Assembly: GCA_022709925.1 (NCBI GenBank)
Contig: JAKLHX010000014.1
Span: 1-13,910 of the forward strand
DNA: 13,910 nt
DNA from: Candidatus Margulisiibacteriota bacterium
GTDB taxonomy: Bacteria > Margulisbacteria > WOR-1 > JAKLHX01
Direction of reading: 5' to 3'
Below are positions 1-6,880 of the stretch, piece after piece. Each line of letters opens with the position of its first letter. The stretch's first letter is position 1. The translations under genes and the position numbers were made by a program. Under the pieces are notes generated by a model. The model saw nothing but the letters and a program-made list of their open reading frames with translations. It was not told where the DNA came from and did no database searches.

Positions 1-1
1 C

Positions 2-292
2 GGTAATGACGGGAATGTGTTCAACTATCCGAACCCGTTCGACCCGATCAACGATACGACTAAGATCGCTTTTAATATCAGCGAGGATACTCAAGTCACG
101 ATCTACCTTTTTGATATGACGGGAAGGATAGTGATGAAGAGGGCCGTCAATGCCACCGTAGGATTCAATGAATACGAATGGGACGGCAGGGACGATTACG
201 GAGAGATAGCAAGCAACGGCGTTTATTTATTGAGACTGCTTTCCGGGAATAAGATCCTGGGCAAGACCAAGGTATGGGTGATAAAAAGATGA
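2..292 (+). CDS. 3' end of a secreted protein with FlgD-Ig / type IX-like C-terminal domain (partial)
   Basis: The reading frame is open from the left edge, so this is the last ~96 residues of a longer protein whose start lies outside the window. The visible part is a single C-terminal domain: NPFDP near the start, a strand with YLFDMTGRIV, then EYEWDGRDDYGEIASNGVYLLRL, ending KVWVIKR. This pattern (NPFxP, D-x-x-GR, WDG-D-x-G, ASGVY) is that of FlgD Ig-like domains, which in many diderms sit at the extreme C-terminus of large exported proteins and resemble type A sorting domains of the type IX secretion system. The role of the missing part cannot be told. Its TGA stop overlaps the ATG of the next gene (ATGA), so the two are probably co-translated. 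A GTG at 17 is an internal Val codon, not a start. Confidence is high for the domain and moderate for a sorting role. Confidence 0.8.
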   Translation, partial: GNDGNVFNYPNPFDPINDTTKIAFNISEDTQVTIYLFDMTGRIVMKRAVNATVGFNEYEWDGRDDYGEIASNGVYLLRLLSGNKILGKTKVWVIKR

Positions 293-2235
293 AAAAAATA
301 ACATCAGTATTAATAGCATTGGTTGCATCCGTCTTCTTAACAGGCGCATCATATGCGGCATTGAGCGGAACGGCAATAGATCCCACATATATCGGTGTCG
401 GTGCGAGGCCGCTCGGAATGGGTAAAGCTTATGTGGCGGTCGCCGAGGATGCCGATACTATATTCATGAACCCGGCCGGTCTTGGGAAAATAAAAAGCTG
501 GAAGCTCACGAGCATGTACTCGAACTTTATGGGAGACGTTAAATACGGCGTTCTTGGAGGGGTGATCCCCATGGATACCGGCTCTCTAGGGTTGGGATTC
601 ATAACGACCCGTGTGGACGGCATATGGATACTAGGCAATGACGCAACTTCCAGCACGCATTGGCCTACTCCTTCTTCACTCGGGGAATACAGCAACAGTG
701 TAGGATTCATATCTTACGGATTCCCGCTTGAAGAAGTTCTCGGTATCGGTAAAGATATCTATGTCGGTGCAAACCTGAAATATTTTGATCAGAATGGGTC
801 CGGAACCGATGAAGCCACTTATGCCGCCGGACGCGGTCTTGATATGGACCTTGGCATACTATATTCTCCTGACGGATGGCTCACCTTGGGCCTTAACCAG
901 CAGAATATAATACCTGAAGGGTTCGGCGGGGCCGTGACTTACAGGAGCGGAGTCGAAGAAGCTGTCCCAACGCTGACAAAGGCCGGCGCAAAGATATCTC
1001 TTCTTGGGGATGAAGATAATTCTATCCTTGAATCATCAGTAAAAGTAGATCTTGCCGCGGACATCGATATATACAATGACGGCAGCAGACCTTCGGGCAT
1101 GCATCTTGGAGCCGAAGTTTCGCCTATAGACATGATCACTTTGAGAGCCGGTATAGACAGGGACCCTCGTCCCGGGACCGTAGATATATCCGAAGCTACC
1201 AATTTTACCTGCGGTGTCGGATTAAAACTTGCCGGCATCAGGTTTGATTATGCATACCATCCTTACAGCAGCATAGCCGAGAATGCGACCCATTTCTTCT
1301 CTATATCTTATGTCGGCGAAGACAAAAAAGAGGAAAAGTCCGATAAAGAATACATTTCCTTCTTAAAGCCGAGAGACAAATATATAACCAGGAAAGATTA
1401 TGTGAGGATATACGGGATAGTAAGGCCGGAAGTAGAGCAATTGGAAATAAACGGGGTACAAGTTCCTATAGAAGTGATCGACGGCGAAAAGACCTTCAAG
1501 GTAAAGACGCCTATAAAAGGTTTCGGCAAGAGATCTTTTATCGCGGAAGCTTTGGATAAGAACGGGAACCTTCTGCAGGCTAAGAAGAGAAGGATCTTAA
1601 GGGTCGCGACATTCGCAGACGTCCCTAACGATTATTGGGCTACCGATTCGATAGAACTGGGCGCTACAGCGGACCTTTTTGAAGGTTATCCGGACGGCCT
1701 GTTCAGGCCGAACCAGGTGCTCACCAGGGCCGAACTTACGACCATGATGGTCAAGACGACCAAAGAAGATATAAGAGGGACGATAGAGAAGAAAGTGTTC
1801 CCTGACCTTCCTTATTATCACTGGTCAGCCAGATATGTAGAGGCCGCAAAAGATGCAGGTCTTGTTATAGGATATCCGGACAAGCAATTCAAAGCGGATA
1901 GAAAGATCACCCGTGCTGAAGGCGCATCAGTTGCTTCAAGGTTCAACGACGAGGAGTTGACCTCTCCCGATGAAAAATTGTATTCAAATGAAAAACCGTA
2001 TTCCGATGTCGGGGTAAAACACTGGGCGGCCGGCCGCATAGATACTTTGAAACAAAAAGGCATCCTGGACTATATTGCGACGGACAGGTTCGCGCCTAAA
2101 CAGGGGCTTACCCGTGCAGAAGCCGCGGAGATCCTTGCAAAGACCGATTTCGGTGTTGCCAGGATAGAAGCCCTCCTGAACTGGAATAAGGGCTACGGCG
2201 TAAAATCGATGCTGAAGATAGAGCCGCAAGAATAG
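289..2235 (+). CDS. PorV/UPF0164-like outer-membrane barrel with Ig-like domain and three C-terminal SLH repeats
   Basis: This 648-residue exported protein starts at the ATG at 289, which overlaps the upstream stop as ATGA. An in-frame ATG at 274 would put charged residues before the signal peptide and is less likely. Residues 1-23 form a signal peptide (MKKI, hydrophobic core, cleavage after ASYA). Residues ~24-341 match the PorV/UPF0164 barrel family, with YIGVGARPLGMGKAYVAVAE and the MNPAGL motif near the N-terminus and a run of amphipathic strands ending HFFSISY. Residues ~354-441 look like an Ig-type beta domain. Three SLH repeats follow at 442-489, 503-552 and 571-619, each keeping the TRAE motif. 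SLH repeats bind pyruvylated cell-wall polymers, so the protein could tether the outer membrane to the wall. SLH at the C-terminus of a barrel is the reverse of the usual OmpM order. Transport or shuttle function is inference. Confidence 0.85.
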   Translation: MKKITSVLIALVASVFLTGASYAALSGTAIDPTYIGVGARPLGMGKAYVAVAEDADTIFMNPAGLGKIKSWKLTSMYSNFMGDVKYGVLGGVIPMDTGSLGLGFITTRVDGIWILGNDATSSTHWPTPSSLGEYSNSVGFISYGFPLEEVLGIGKDIYVGANLKYFDQNGSGTDEATYAAGRGLDMDLGILYSPDGWLTLGLNQQNIIPEGFGGAVTYRSGVEEAVPTLTKAGAKISLLGDEDNSILESSVKVDLAADIDIYNDGSRPSGMHLGAEVSPIDMITLRAGIDRDPRPGTVDISEATNFTCGVGLKLAGIRFDYAYHPYSSIAENATHFFSISYVGEDKKEEKSDKEYISFLKPRDKYITRKDYVRIYGIVRPEVEQLEINGVQVPIEVIDGEKTFKVKTPIKGFGKRSFIAEALDKNGNLLQAKKRRILRVATFADVPNDYWATDSIELGATADLFEGYPDGLFRPNQVLTRAELTTMMVKTTKEDIRGTIEKKVFPDLPYYHWSARYVEAAKDAGLVIGYPDKQFKADRKITRAEGASVASRFNDEELTSPDEKLYSNEKPYSDVGVKHWAAGRIDTLKQKGILDYIATDRFAPKQGLTRAEAAEILAKTDFGVARIEALLNWNKGYGVKSMLKIEPQE

Positions 2236-2236
2236 A

Positions 2237-2245
2237 TGATATAAT
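2237..2245 (+). promoter_or_regulatory. Extended -10 promoter (TGATATAAT) for pth-mfd
   Basis: A perfect TATAAT at 2240-2245 is preceded by TG one base upstream, the extended -10 form, which can work without a good -35. No convincing -35 is seen 16-18 bases upstream. Only 8 bases separate the box from the pth ATG and they hold no Shine-Dalgarno. The predicted transcription start (about 2252-2254) would give an mRNA with essentially no leader. The same nine bases recur before ftcD at 9554-9562. Confidence 0.7.
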
Positions 2246-2253
2246 CTATTATC

Positions 2254-2829
2254 ATGTATCTTGTAGTCGGTCTCGGCAATCCCGGCAGGCAGTATGAGAA
2301 CACAAGGCACAATGTCGGATTCAAAGCCGTCACAAAACTCGCAAAGCGCTTAAAAGCCGAGCTTCTATTTAAGGCCAATCTTGATTCCTTGTCCTGCAAA
2401 GCCAATATATCAGGTTCGGACGTCGTGCTTCTATTGCCGCAGACTTACATGAACAATTCCGGGCAAGCCGTCAGCTCGGCTATGAAGAAATATAATATCA
2501 AGCCGGAAAAAATCATAGTGGTCCATGATGAAATAGATCTGCCCCCCGGCACCATGAAGATAAAGAACGGGGGCGGTTCGGCAGGGCACAACGGGATAAG
2601 GTCCATAATATCTTCGATCGGTTCCGGAGGGTTCATAAGGATAAGGATAGGAGTGGGCAAGCCTGAACGTGAAAGTCAGACCGGAGCCGAATATGTGCTT
2701 TCCGGTATTTCCGGCAAAGATAAGAAAGAGATCGGCCGCTGCATCGATAATGCTTGCGACGCTATAGGATCCATCATCACCGAAGGGACCGCCTCAGCGA
2801 TGAACGTTTTTAACAAAAGAGACGCTTAA
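2254..2829 (+). CDS. pth: Peptidyl-tRNA hydrolase
   Basis: This cytoplasmic enzyme cleaves the ester bond of peptidyl-tRNAs dropped from stalled ribosomes, so that the tRNA can be recycled. The protein is 191 residues, the normal length for bacterial Pth. The start MYLVVGLGNPG is the family's N-terminal signature. Active-site residues are all present: N9, the catalytic H19 in NTRHNVGF, N67 in YMNNSG, D92 in VHDEIDLPPG and N113 in GHNG, corresponding to E. coli N10, H20, N68, D93 and N114. The ATG lies 8 bases after a perfect extended -10 box and has no Shine-Dalgarno, so it may be translated from a leaderless mRNA. Five bases separate its TAA stop from mfd. The pth-mfd order is common in bacteria and fits one operon. 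The identification is secure. Confidence 0.97.
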   Translation: MYLVVGLGNPGRQYENTRHNVGFKAVTKLAKRLKAELLFKANLDSLSCKANISGSDVVLLLPQTYMNNSGQAVSSAMKKYNIKPEKIIVVHDEIDLPPGTMKIKNGGGSAGHNGIRSIISSIGSGGFIRIRIGVGKPERESQTGAEYVLSGISGKDKKEIGRCIDNACDAIGSIITEGTASAMNVFNKRDA

Positions 2830-2834
2830 ACCAA

Positions 2835-5834
2835 ATGGACCTTTCCCCTGTAATAGAGTTTTTTTTAGATCAGTTCCCTGTAGAAAACATCCTCTCCAAA
2901 GAAGCTGTTTCTGGGATATGGAACACCTCCGAGTCCGCGCTGGTGTCTTATATCGTTGCACGGTCAGGTCTTGACACGGCGATCGTCTGCGGCAGCAGTG
3001 ATGAAGCCGAGCGGATATGCGGAGACTCAAAAATGTTCCTGGGCGCCGGTCCTAATATCGATCTTCTGGATAATGAAGCCCCGGAATTGAGGCTTCCGGT
3101 AATAGGCAGGATCGCTTCAGGCGCAAAAAATGTGGCTGTTGCCGGTTCGCTGGATTCTTTCCTGAAAAAAACATACAAAAAGGACGGGATAAAAGCCAAG
3201 CTCATAAATATAAAAAAGGGGCAAAAGGCCGATATGGGCGCCCTATCTTTTTCTTTGTTCAAACTTGGTTACAGCCGCGTATATATGGTTGAAGAAGAGG
3301 GCGAATTTTCCGTAAGAGGCGGCATAATCGATATTTTTAGTCCGGGAGACAGGCCAAAAAGGATAGAGGTGTCTTTTGATGCCGTAGAATCGATAAGAGA
3401 GTTCGACCTAGTTTCCCAAAGATCTACGGGCGTTTTTGAAGAGACGGTAGCACTGCCTTTTTACGAGGAAAACGCAGGCAATATCTTCGACCTTTTTAAA
3501 AAACCTCCGCTGGTCCTGTTAAGTTTGCCGCAGGGCGTTGATATCCCGTCTAATATCCCCCGCGGGTCAAAAACGGTCCTTTTAAGCAGATTCCCTGTCA
3601 AAGACAAGTGCGGTATCGATATCGGTTGCGAGCTTCCCGGGTCTTTCAACGGTGATATGGACAAGATGATATTGGCCCTGACAAAGACCAGAGACAAGGT
3701 TTTCGTGGTAAGCAAACAGGCCATGAGGCTAAAGGAGATATTTTCCGATATCGTCCAAAAAGTAAACATCATTCACGGAGAACTTTCGGAAGGTTTCTAT
3801 ATTCCGGGCGGTAATATCCGTCTGTACACGGACCTCGAGATATTCGGAGAGCATATACCGAGAAGACGTTTCAAGGCGCTTAAGGAAACCTCTCCGGTAA
3901 AAAAATTCGATCTCGGGTTTAAAGAAGGGGACTTTGTAGTGCACAAAGATTACGGGATCGGAGTATATAAAGGGGTGGAAAGGCAATCGATAGACGGGGT
4001 CCAATCGGATTTCCTCTTTATACAATATGCCGGTGAAGATTGCCTTTATGTGCCGATAAGCAAGATGCATCTCATCTCGAAATACAGCGCCCCGGCAGAA
4101 AGTCCGCCAAAATTGAACAGACTCGGAACAAGCGAATGGATACATACGAAGAAAAAAGCAAAGAACTCCCTCAAAGACCTCACCAAGGAACTTTTGCAGC
4201 TTTATTCCTCAAGGAACAAAAGCCGCTCTACCGCGTTCGCTCCGGACAGCCAGTGGCAGAAAGAATTTGAATCGGCCTTCCCTTACGAGGAGACCCCTGA
4301 TCAGATCGAGGCTGTTGCCATGGTTAAAAAGGATATGGAGTCCGAAAAGCCGATGGACAGGCTGCTTTGCGGGGATGTGGGCTTCGGCAAGACCGAAGTA
4401 GCGCTGCGGGCCGCCTTTAAAGCAGCGGACAACGGCAAGCAGGTTTGCCTGCTTGTTCCTACGACCATACTTGCAGAACAGCATTACCTTCTTTTTAAGG
4501 AAAGGTTCTCTCCGTTCCCTTTTGTCGTCGACATGCTTTCCAGGTTCAGGTCGCAGACGGAACAAAAGGGCATTATAAAAAAGATCGAGAGCGGAGCGGT
4601 AGATATAGTGATAGGGACCCACAGGCTTTTTAACAAAGACATAAAGTTCAAGGACCTGGGGCTGCTAATAATAGATGAAGAGCAGCGCTTCGGGGTGTCC
4701 CATAAGGAGGCCATAAAAAAATTCAGGAACAATGTGGATGTGCTTGCAATGTCCGCGACCCCCATACCAAGGACCATGTATATGGCGCTTTCCGGGATAT
4801 GGGACATGAGCGTTATAGAGACCCCGCCTCCGGGCCGCAGCAGCATAAAGACATTTGTGATGCCGTGGGAAAAATCGGTAATAAGGCAGGCGATAGAAAA
4901 GGAGATGGAAAGAGGCGGCCAGGTGTTCTATGTCCATAACAGGGTCGATTCTATAAGTTCCACGGTGAATAAGCTAAAGCATATATGTCCGTTCGCAAGG
5001 ATAGCCTTTGCCCACGGGCAGATGAACGAAAAAGCGCTTGAAGAGATCATGACCGATTTTATAGACAGGAAGTTTGATGTCCTGGTGACCACTACGATCA
5101 TAGAATCAGGCCTTGATATGCCGAACGTCAACACGATAATAATAGAGAATCCCCAAAGGATGGGACTTTCAACGCTTTATCAGCTTCGCGGACGCGTGGG
5201 CAGATCTGCCGTAAAGGCCAATGCTTATCTGTTGTATGAAGAAGGCCGTCTTTTCACGGACAAGTCGCTCGAAAGGCTTACCGCTATAAAGTCTTTTACC
5301 GACCTGGGTTCAGGCCAGAAGATAGCGATGAAAGACCTGGAGATAAGGGGCGCCGGAAATGTGCTCGGAGCTCAGCAGCACGGCCACATGATATCAATAG
5401 GGTTCGATCTCTATTGCGAGCTTCTGAAAGAGGTCTCTGCTGCCGCGAAAGGGGAGCCAATGCTTCGCAGGACAGCCCCTGTAGTGGAGATAAAGATGGA
5501 CGCATTCATCCCCGAGGATTATATAACCGAGGAAATAGAGCGCATAGCGATCTACAAGAGGATGAATTCTGTCGCAAACGCCGAAGAAGCCAAGGAGCTT
5601 ATGGGCGAATTGAACGACCGTTTCGGAAGCGTCCCTCAACAGGTGAAGAACCTGTTCTTGATCGTGGAGATAAGGACAATGGCTTCAGTTAAGAAAGTAA
5701 AGAGCATCTTGCAAAAAGGGGATATGGTATTGATCGAAAGGCCTTCGGGCAAGGAAAGGCTCTATGTAAAAGGACTTTCCCCGAGAGAGATCATCGCAAA
5801 AGTAAAAAGTTTTTTGAACGGGATTCAGGCCTGA
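2835..5834 (+). CDS. mfd: Transcription-repair coupling factor Mfd (compact form)
   Basis: Mfd is a DNA translocase that pushes RNA polymerase stalled at a lesion off the template and recruits UvrA. In order: a UvrB-like N-terminal module (EFSVRGGIIDIFSPG is typical of it); the RNA polymerase-interacting domain at ~362-418 (EGDFVVHKDYGIGVYKG); the RecG-like motor with Walker A GDVGFGKT at 513-520, DEEQ at 614-617, SATPIPRT from 640 and RGRVGRS from 785; and the C-terminal D7 region from ~883 (MDAFIPEDYI). At 999 residues it is about 150 shorter than the E. coli protein (1148). Much of the loss lies between L207 and the polymerase-interacting domain, and D7 is also short. All motor motifs are intact, so it should be active. 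It starts 5 bases after pth with no strong Shine-Dalgarno. Its last 10 bases overlap the convergent gene. Confidence 0.97.
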   Translation: MDLSPVIEFFLDQFPVENILSKEAVSGIWNTSESALVSYIVARSGLDTAIVCGSSDEAERICGDSKMFLGAGPNIDLLDNEAPELRLPVIGRIASGAKNVAVAGSLDSFLKKTYKKDGIKAKLINIKKGQKADMGALSFSLFKLGYSRVYMVEEEGEFSVRGGIIDIFSPGDRPKRIEVSFDAVESIREFDLVSQRSTGVFEETVALPFYEENAGNIFDLFKKPPLVLLSLPQGVDIPSNIPRGSKTVLLSRFPVKDKCGIDIGCELPGSFNGDMDKMILALTKTRDKVFVVSKQAMRLKEIFSDIVQKVNIIHGELSEGFYIPGGNIRLYTDLEIFGEHIPRRRFKALKETSPVKKFDLGFKEGDFVVHKDYGIGVYKGVERQSIDGVQSDFLFIQYAGEDCLYVPISKMHLISKYSAPAESPPKLNRLGTSEWIHTKKKAKNSLKDLTKELLQLYSSRNKSRSTAFAPDSQWQKEFESAFPYEETPDQIEAVAMVKKDMESEKPMDRLLCGDVGFGKTEVALRAAFKAADNGKQVCLLVPTTILAEQHYLLFKERFSPFPFVVDMLSRFRSQTEQKGIIKKIESGAVDIVIGTHRLFNKDIKFKDLGLLIIDEEQRFGVSHKEAIKKFRNNVDVLAMSATPIPRTMYMALSGIWDMSVIETPPPGRSSIKTFVMPWEKSVIRQAIEKEMERGGQVFYVHNRVDSISSTVNKLKHICPFARIAFAHGQMNEKALEEIMTDFIDRKFDVLVTTTIIESGLDMPNVNTIIIENPQRMGLSTLYQLRGRVGRSAVKANAYLLYEEGRLFTDKSLERLTAIKSFTDLGSGQKIAMKDLEIRGAGNVLGAQQHGHMISIGFDLYCELLKEVSAAAKGEPMLRRTAPVVEIKMDAFIPEDYITEEIERIAIYKRMNSVANAEEAKELMGELNDRFGSVPQQVKNLFLIVEIRTMASVKKVKSILQKGDMVLIERPSGKERLYVKGLSPREIIAKVKSFLNGIQA
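5825..5834. other. Palindromic tail-to-tail overlap of two convergent genes
   Basis: The ten bases TCAGGCCTGA read the same on both strands. On the plus strand they give CAG GCC TGA (Gln-Ala-stop) of mfd, and on the minus strand the same Gln-Ala-stop of the unknown protein. There is no room for a conventional hairpin and T-tract terminator between the two genes. Confidence 0.9.
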
Positions 5835-6826
5835 TCGGGAGGGCCGTTCACGTTATGGTCACGGATTTTTTCGGAGTATTCTGCCGATACGTTCCCGCTG
5901 TCCATAGGGGTCGTCATGTATTTCATGATATATTCCAGGATCTTTTCGCTTGAAAAAGCCACTTCGCTCGTATTCGGTGACGGCCTTAATATAATGACCG
6001 TTCCGGAGGCTTCTATTTTATTGGTTTTGATCTTTTCTTCCGTTGATTGGGATACATAGACCCAGACGAGTTTTTTGGACACTTCAGGGTTCACGAAACC
6101 GCCGACCAGTATTTTCGGTTCTATGATAAAACTGGAGTGCCTTGCGTTCACGGACACGCTGTTCCCGAAATCCTTCCAAAAAGATTGAAGCCCGGTCTCA
6201 AGCTCTTGCTGTTCTTCCGGGTCGTCCCCGAATTTTTCCTTGGCCCGGACTATATATCGGCCTCCTTTGGGAGGGACTATGTCGATGAGTATGAAATATG
6301 CCTGCGGCGAAGAAAGTTTTATTTGAGAATCCGTATCTTTTTCGGGGTCCGCAGCGATCTCTTCGGATATAATCTCTTTAGAAGTTCCTTTTTTCCTGGT
6401 TTTTTCTATCTCCGGAGGTATCTGAGCGAACATTCCTGCCGCGGAAGCGGCATTGCCGGATGTATTTGATATTTGCTCGGTTTGTTCAGGATTTTTACCC
6501 GAAGATGAAACGATCTTACTAAAGAGCTCTTCGGATATCGATATCCTGCCGTTCTCAAATTCGACCCCGGGAGTGCCTATTTTCCTGGCATCAATGATCT
6601 GCTGGGCTATCCTTAGGATAACTGCGGGGTCTTTTTTAAGAGAAGATGTGTCAAGTACGTTCTTCCCTACGTTCACGAGTTTTAACATGCTCAACGCGTC
6701 ATCAGGCGACATGCCGGATTTGGACTTTTGGGCGGAAGAAGCCATTGCCGGAGCCACTTTCCCGGGAGATATGGTATTAACGCTTATTTCAGATGGTATA
6801 GCCATTTCGTATATATATCGGTCCAT
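5825..6826 (-). CDS. Hypothetical protein, two putative folded parts joined by a charged linker
   Basis: I do not recognise this protein. From the ATG at 6826 it has 333 residues. A TTG at 6847 would add 7 residues, and an ATG at 6805 (MAIPSEISV) is also possible; none has a good Shine-Dalgarno. There is no signal peptide or membrane segment, so it is probably cytoplasmic. After a Ser/Ala-rich start, residues ~40-111 look helical (ALSMLKLVNV, AVILRIAQQIIDARK). Residues ~112-171 are low in hydrophobics and rich in Ser, Glu, Lys and Asn, probably a flexible linker. Residues ~172-304 look like a mixed alpha/beta domain (AYFILIDIVPP, SSFIIEPKILVGG, KLVWVYVSQS). The tail is polar. Plus-strand frames over this region are also open but have an unnatural composition. 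It diverges from mazG over a ~54-base gap with overlapping -10-like boxes. Coding confidence is good; function is unknown. Confidence 0.72.
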   Translation of the reverse strand: MDRYIYEMAIPSEISVNTISPGKVAPAMASSAQKSKSGMSPDDALSMLKLVNVGKNVLDTSSLKKDPAVILRIAQQIIDARKIGTPGVEFENGRISISEELFSKIVSSSGKNPEQTEQISNTSGNAASAAGMFAQIPPEIEKTRKKGTSKEIISEEIAADPEKDTDSQIKLSSPQAYFILIDIVPPKGGRYIVRAKEKFGDDPEEQQELETGLQSFWKDFGNSVSVNARHSSFIIEPKILVGGFVNPEVSKKLVWVYVSQSTEEKIKTNKIEASGTVIILRPSPNTSEVAFSSEKILEYIMKYMTTPMDSGNVSAEYSEKIRDHNVNGPPDQA

Positions 6827-6864
6827 TGCCCCGTTTTCTTGTATCAAATAGCGGGCTTCCGAAT

Positions 6865-6870
6865 GTTATA
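6865..6870 (-). promoter_or_regulatory. Possible minus-strand -10 box (TATAAC) for the hypothetical gene
   Basis: Read on the minus strand, these bases are TATAAC, a 5/6 match to the -10 consensus. They overlap the plus-strand TATAAT of mazG through the palindrome TTATATAA (6866-6873). Transcription would start near 6858 and give a leader of about 32 bases before the ATG at 6826. No -35 is evident, so this is tentative. Confidence 0.4.
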
Positions 6871-6874
6871 TAAT
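6869..6874 (+). promoter_or_regulatory. -10 box (TATAAT) for mazG
   Basis: A perfect TATAAT ends 6 bases before the mazG ATG. With the usual spacing of seven bases from the end of the -10 box, transcription would start on the A of ATG at 6881, giving a leaderless mRNA. The six bases between (TGAGTT) hold no Shine-Dalgarno. No -35 match is seen at 16-18 bases. Confidence 0.65.
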
Positions 6875-6880
6875 TGAGTT

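Noticed and set aside
274..276. Upstream ATG at 274 as start of the barrel-SLH gene
   Set aside because: It would add MGDKK before a standard signal peptide and deepen the overlap with the upstream gene; the ATG at 289 gives a clean signal peptide and an ATGA junction.
6047..6851. Two plus-strand open frames (6047-6469 and 6453-6851) opposite the hypothetical gene
   Set aside because: They overlap each other, have atypical Phe/Cys-rich composition and no start signal. The single minus-strand frame spans the region with normal protein composition.
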